A stretch of 7,646 nt of DNA, taken from the NCBI RefSeq assembly GCF_031581025.1, contig NZ_JAVLCA010000066.1; one strand, written 5' to 3'. Source of the stretch: Salibaculum sp031581025 (GTDB lineage: Bacteria > Pseudomonadota > Alphaproteobacteria > Rhodobacterales > Rhodobacteraceae). The notes below the pieces were generated by a model. It was not told where the DNA came from. It ran no database searches and saw nothing but the letters and a program-made list of their open reading frames with translations. Position numbers and translations under genes: made by a program. Below are positions 6,529 through 7,646 of this stretch, piece after piece; positions within the stretch are counted from its first letter, which is position 1, and every line of letters begins with the position of its first letter.

Positions 6529-6551
6529 GGTCGTGTCCTTTCAGGTTTGGA

Positions 6552-7298
6552 TCATTCGGATTGGGGCATGGCCGCGAGGAATTCCGACCACTCCAGTGGC
6601 AGGGTGTCCGGCAGGCCGTAGCGATTCTTGGCGAGGAAAGCGGGGCGCTCTTCGGTGTGCATGACGCGCGCGCCGGACCCGAGCGCCCGGGTCACCTTCT
6701 TGTTGAACCCGACATCGGATTTGGCGACCGAGATCTGGTAATTTGCGAAGAGCACGATATCGGAGTGTTCCTGCAGCAGCGCCGAGGCCCGGGTCTGCAA
6801 CTTGATCACATACCGGTCGTAGGGTTCGTGCTCGGGGCTGTCGAAACGCTTGATGTCGGTATGCGCGATCTGAATGATCACCATGCCCTTCCGGTCGCGC
6901 AGTGCGTTCAGCTTGTCGAGGTATTCGCGCCAGATATTCAGCGCCTCGGCATAGCCCTTGCCAAAGCCCGGCGTTTCGATCGACTGCCAGCCATTGCGCT
7001 TGCAGGCTTCCGCCCAGATCAGCGGCTCGAGCCAGTCGACGCTGTCCACGACGACGGTCCCATACTCGTGATCTTCCTCGAGGAGCGCTTGGAGCGCCTC
7101 GGCCACCTCGGTATAGCTGGTCGCCAAGGGAAAATGCGGAACCTGCAGCTTGCCAAGACCGTCTTCGGTCATGATGAACACGGGCCTGTCGGCATCGGCC
7201 GCGAAGGTGGATTTGCCGACACCGGCAACGCCGTGCATCAGGATACGTGGCGGCGTCAGAGCCGAGGTCGTTCGCAGGGATGAAAGAGAAATGGCCAT
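6552..7298 (-). CDS. RecA-fold phage ATPase of the AAA_24 / Sak4 type (probable annealase)
   Basis: The 248-residue protein has a Walker A GVAGVGKST (23-31) preceded by a hydrophobic strand RILMHG, and a Walker B TVVVDSVDW (81-89). A later strand MVIIQIAHTDIKRF fits the sensor region of RecA-like folds. Length and layout match phage Sak4-type proteins, short RecA/Rad51 relatives that anneal single strands and assist recombination. An in-frame upstream ATG at 7412 would add 38 residues, but the start at 7298 is preferred: AAGGAG lies at 7306-7311 seven bases before it, the added residues look unlike coding sequence (Cys/Arg/His-rich), and the extension would run across most of the preceding gene's 3' end. 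The start shares a base with the preceding stop (TGATG). Confidence 0.85.
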   Translation of the reverse strand: MAISLSSLRTTSALTPPRILMHGVAGVGKSTFAADADRPVFIMTEDGLGKLQVPHFPLATSYTEVAEALQALLEEDHEYGTVVVDSVDWLEPLIWAEACKRNGWQSIETPGFGKGYAEALNIWREYLDKLNALRDRKGMVIIQIAHTDIKRFDSPEHEPYDRYVIKLQTRASALLQEHSDIVLFANYQISVAKSDVGFNKKVTRALGSGARVMHTEERPAFLAKNRYGLPDTLPLEWSEFLAAMPQSE

Positions 7299-7646
7299 CA
7301 GGGTGCTCCTTGGTTTGGAAGGGTGTTCGTGGGGTGCGGTGTGTCGCCGTGCGCATCGCCGGCCGTGATCGCGGCAAACAGCGCATCCAGCCGGTCGGCT
7401 TCGGTCAGGCATTCGATTCCCTTGCGCCGCATGAACCGCCGCGCGTCATCCAGCAGAACGGGCTCGCCGATCAGGTCGGGGACCGCGACGTATTCCTCGG
7501 CGCTTTCGACGAAGTAGGATTTCGAGCGCAGATCCTTCACCAGCGGCGCGAAGGCCTCACAAACCTCCGCGAAATCCACCTGACCAAGCGTGTCATCGCG
7601 GTTGCGCAGGATGCGCTTGACCTCGGAAATGATCCCGGTGCGCAGC
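7298..7646 (-). CDS. Unknown protein, C-terminal part; 5' end beyond the right edge
   Basis: The reading frame is open from the right edge to the TGA at 7300-7298, giving 115 visible residues. A GTG at 7579 could start a 93-residue version, but no Shine-Dalgarno is seen before it and the frame upstream reads as ordinary coding sequence (LRTGIISEVKRILRNRDD), so the gene very probably begins outside the window. The visible part is mixed acidic and basic, probably mostly helical, with a loose Gly/Pro/Thr tail; no motif was recognised. Its stop shares a base with the ATPase start (TGATG), so it is the upstream member of the same coupled operon. Confidence 0.7.
   Translation of the reverse strand, partial: LRTGIISEVKRILRNRDDTLGQVDFAEVCEAFAPLVKDLRSKSYFVESAEEYVAVPDLIGEPVLLDDARRFMRRKGIECLTEADRLDALFAAITAGDAHGDTPHPTNTLPNQGAP
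7306..7311 (-). promoter_or_regulatory. Shine-Dalgarno that fixes the ATPase start at 7298
   Basis: AAGGAG on the minus strand is seven bases from the ATG at 7298-7296. The alternative ATG at 7412 is far inside the preceding gene and was not preferred. Confidence 0.75.

Noticed and set aside
5572..7283. Two overlapping plus-strand frames of about 340 codons opposite the nuclease/DUF669/ATPase genes
   Set aside because: They run across several real minus-strand genes and their gaps, and have the Arg/Gly/His-rich composition of antisense shadows.
6541..7386. Minus-strand frame of 281 codons overlapping the ATPase in another frame
   Set aside because: It lacks the Walker motifs and is Arg-rich; the overlapping frame carries the P-loop and a good ribosome site.
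7299..7412. N-terminal extension of the ATPase from the ATG at 7412
   Set aside because: It would overlap the preceding gene by over 100 bases, and the added residues do not resemble the family start; the 7298 ATG has AAGGAG and a TGATG junction.

Overview
The window is a compact, high-GC block of leftward (minus-strand) genes that reads as the DNA replication and recombination module of a prophage or temperate phage. The protein types and high GC suggest an alphaproteobacterial host, most likely Rhodobacterales; that host call is inference from general resemblance, not from any search. No structural, lysis, integrase, tRNA or rRNA gene is visible.

In the order of transcription (right to left) the layout is: a small unknown protein open at the right edge (7298-7646); a RecA-fold P-loop ATPase of the AAA_24/Sak4 type (6552-7298); a DUF669 single-strand DNA-binding type protein (6031-6528); a small helical protein of unknown function (5605-5967); a PD-(D/E)XK nuclease with an AddB/Cas4-type iron-sulfur cysteine pattern (4661-5605); a RadD-like superfamily 2 helicase (2919-4667); a small cysteine-motif protein resembling DUF6511 (2698-3084), whose 5' part overlaps the helicase gene out of frame; and a primase-polymerase/helicase fusion (428-2698). 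After a 392-base non-coding stretch a further leftward gene starts at base 35 and leaves the window.

The genes are tightly packed. Five junctions are stop/start overlaps (TGATG, ATGA or ATGCTGA) and most starts have a clear Shine-Dalgarno sequence, so they are probably one translationally coupled operon. The likely division of labour is: the nuclease and RadD-like helicase process DNA ends, the DUF669 protein coats single strands, the Sak4-like ATPase anneals them, and the primase-polymerase/helicase primes and unwinds DNA for replication.

The most unusual part is the non-coding stretch 36-427. It is AT-rich between about 200 and 420 and holds six copies (five exact, one with a single mismatch) of the 11-mer TTGAAAGAAGT in strictly alternating orientation. 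They form three inverted pairs, and the two outer pairs have identical geometry. A TATA-rich near-palindrome lies among them. This looks like a replication origin or a multi-operator control region. The other main point is the out-of-frame overlap between the helicase tail and the DUF6511-like gene, with two credible starts for the latter.
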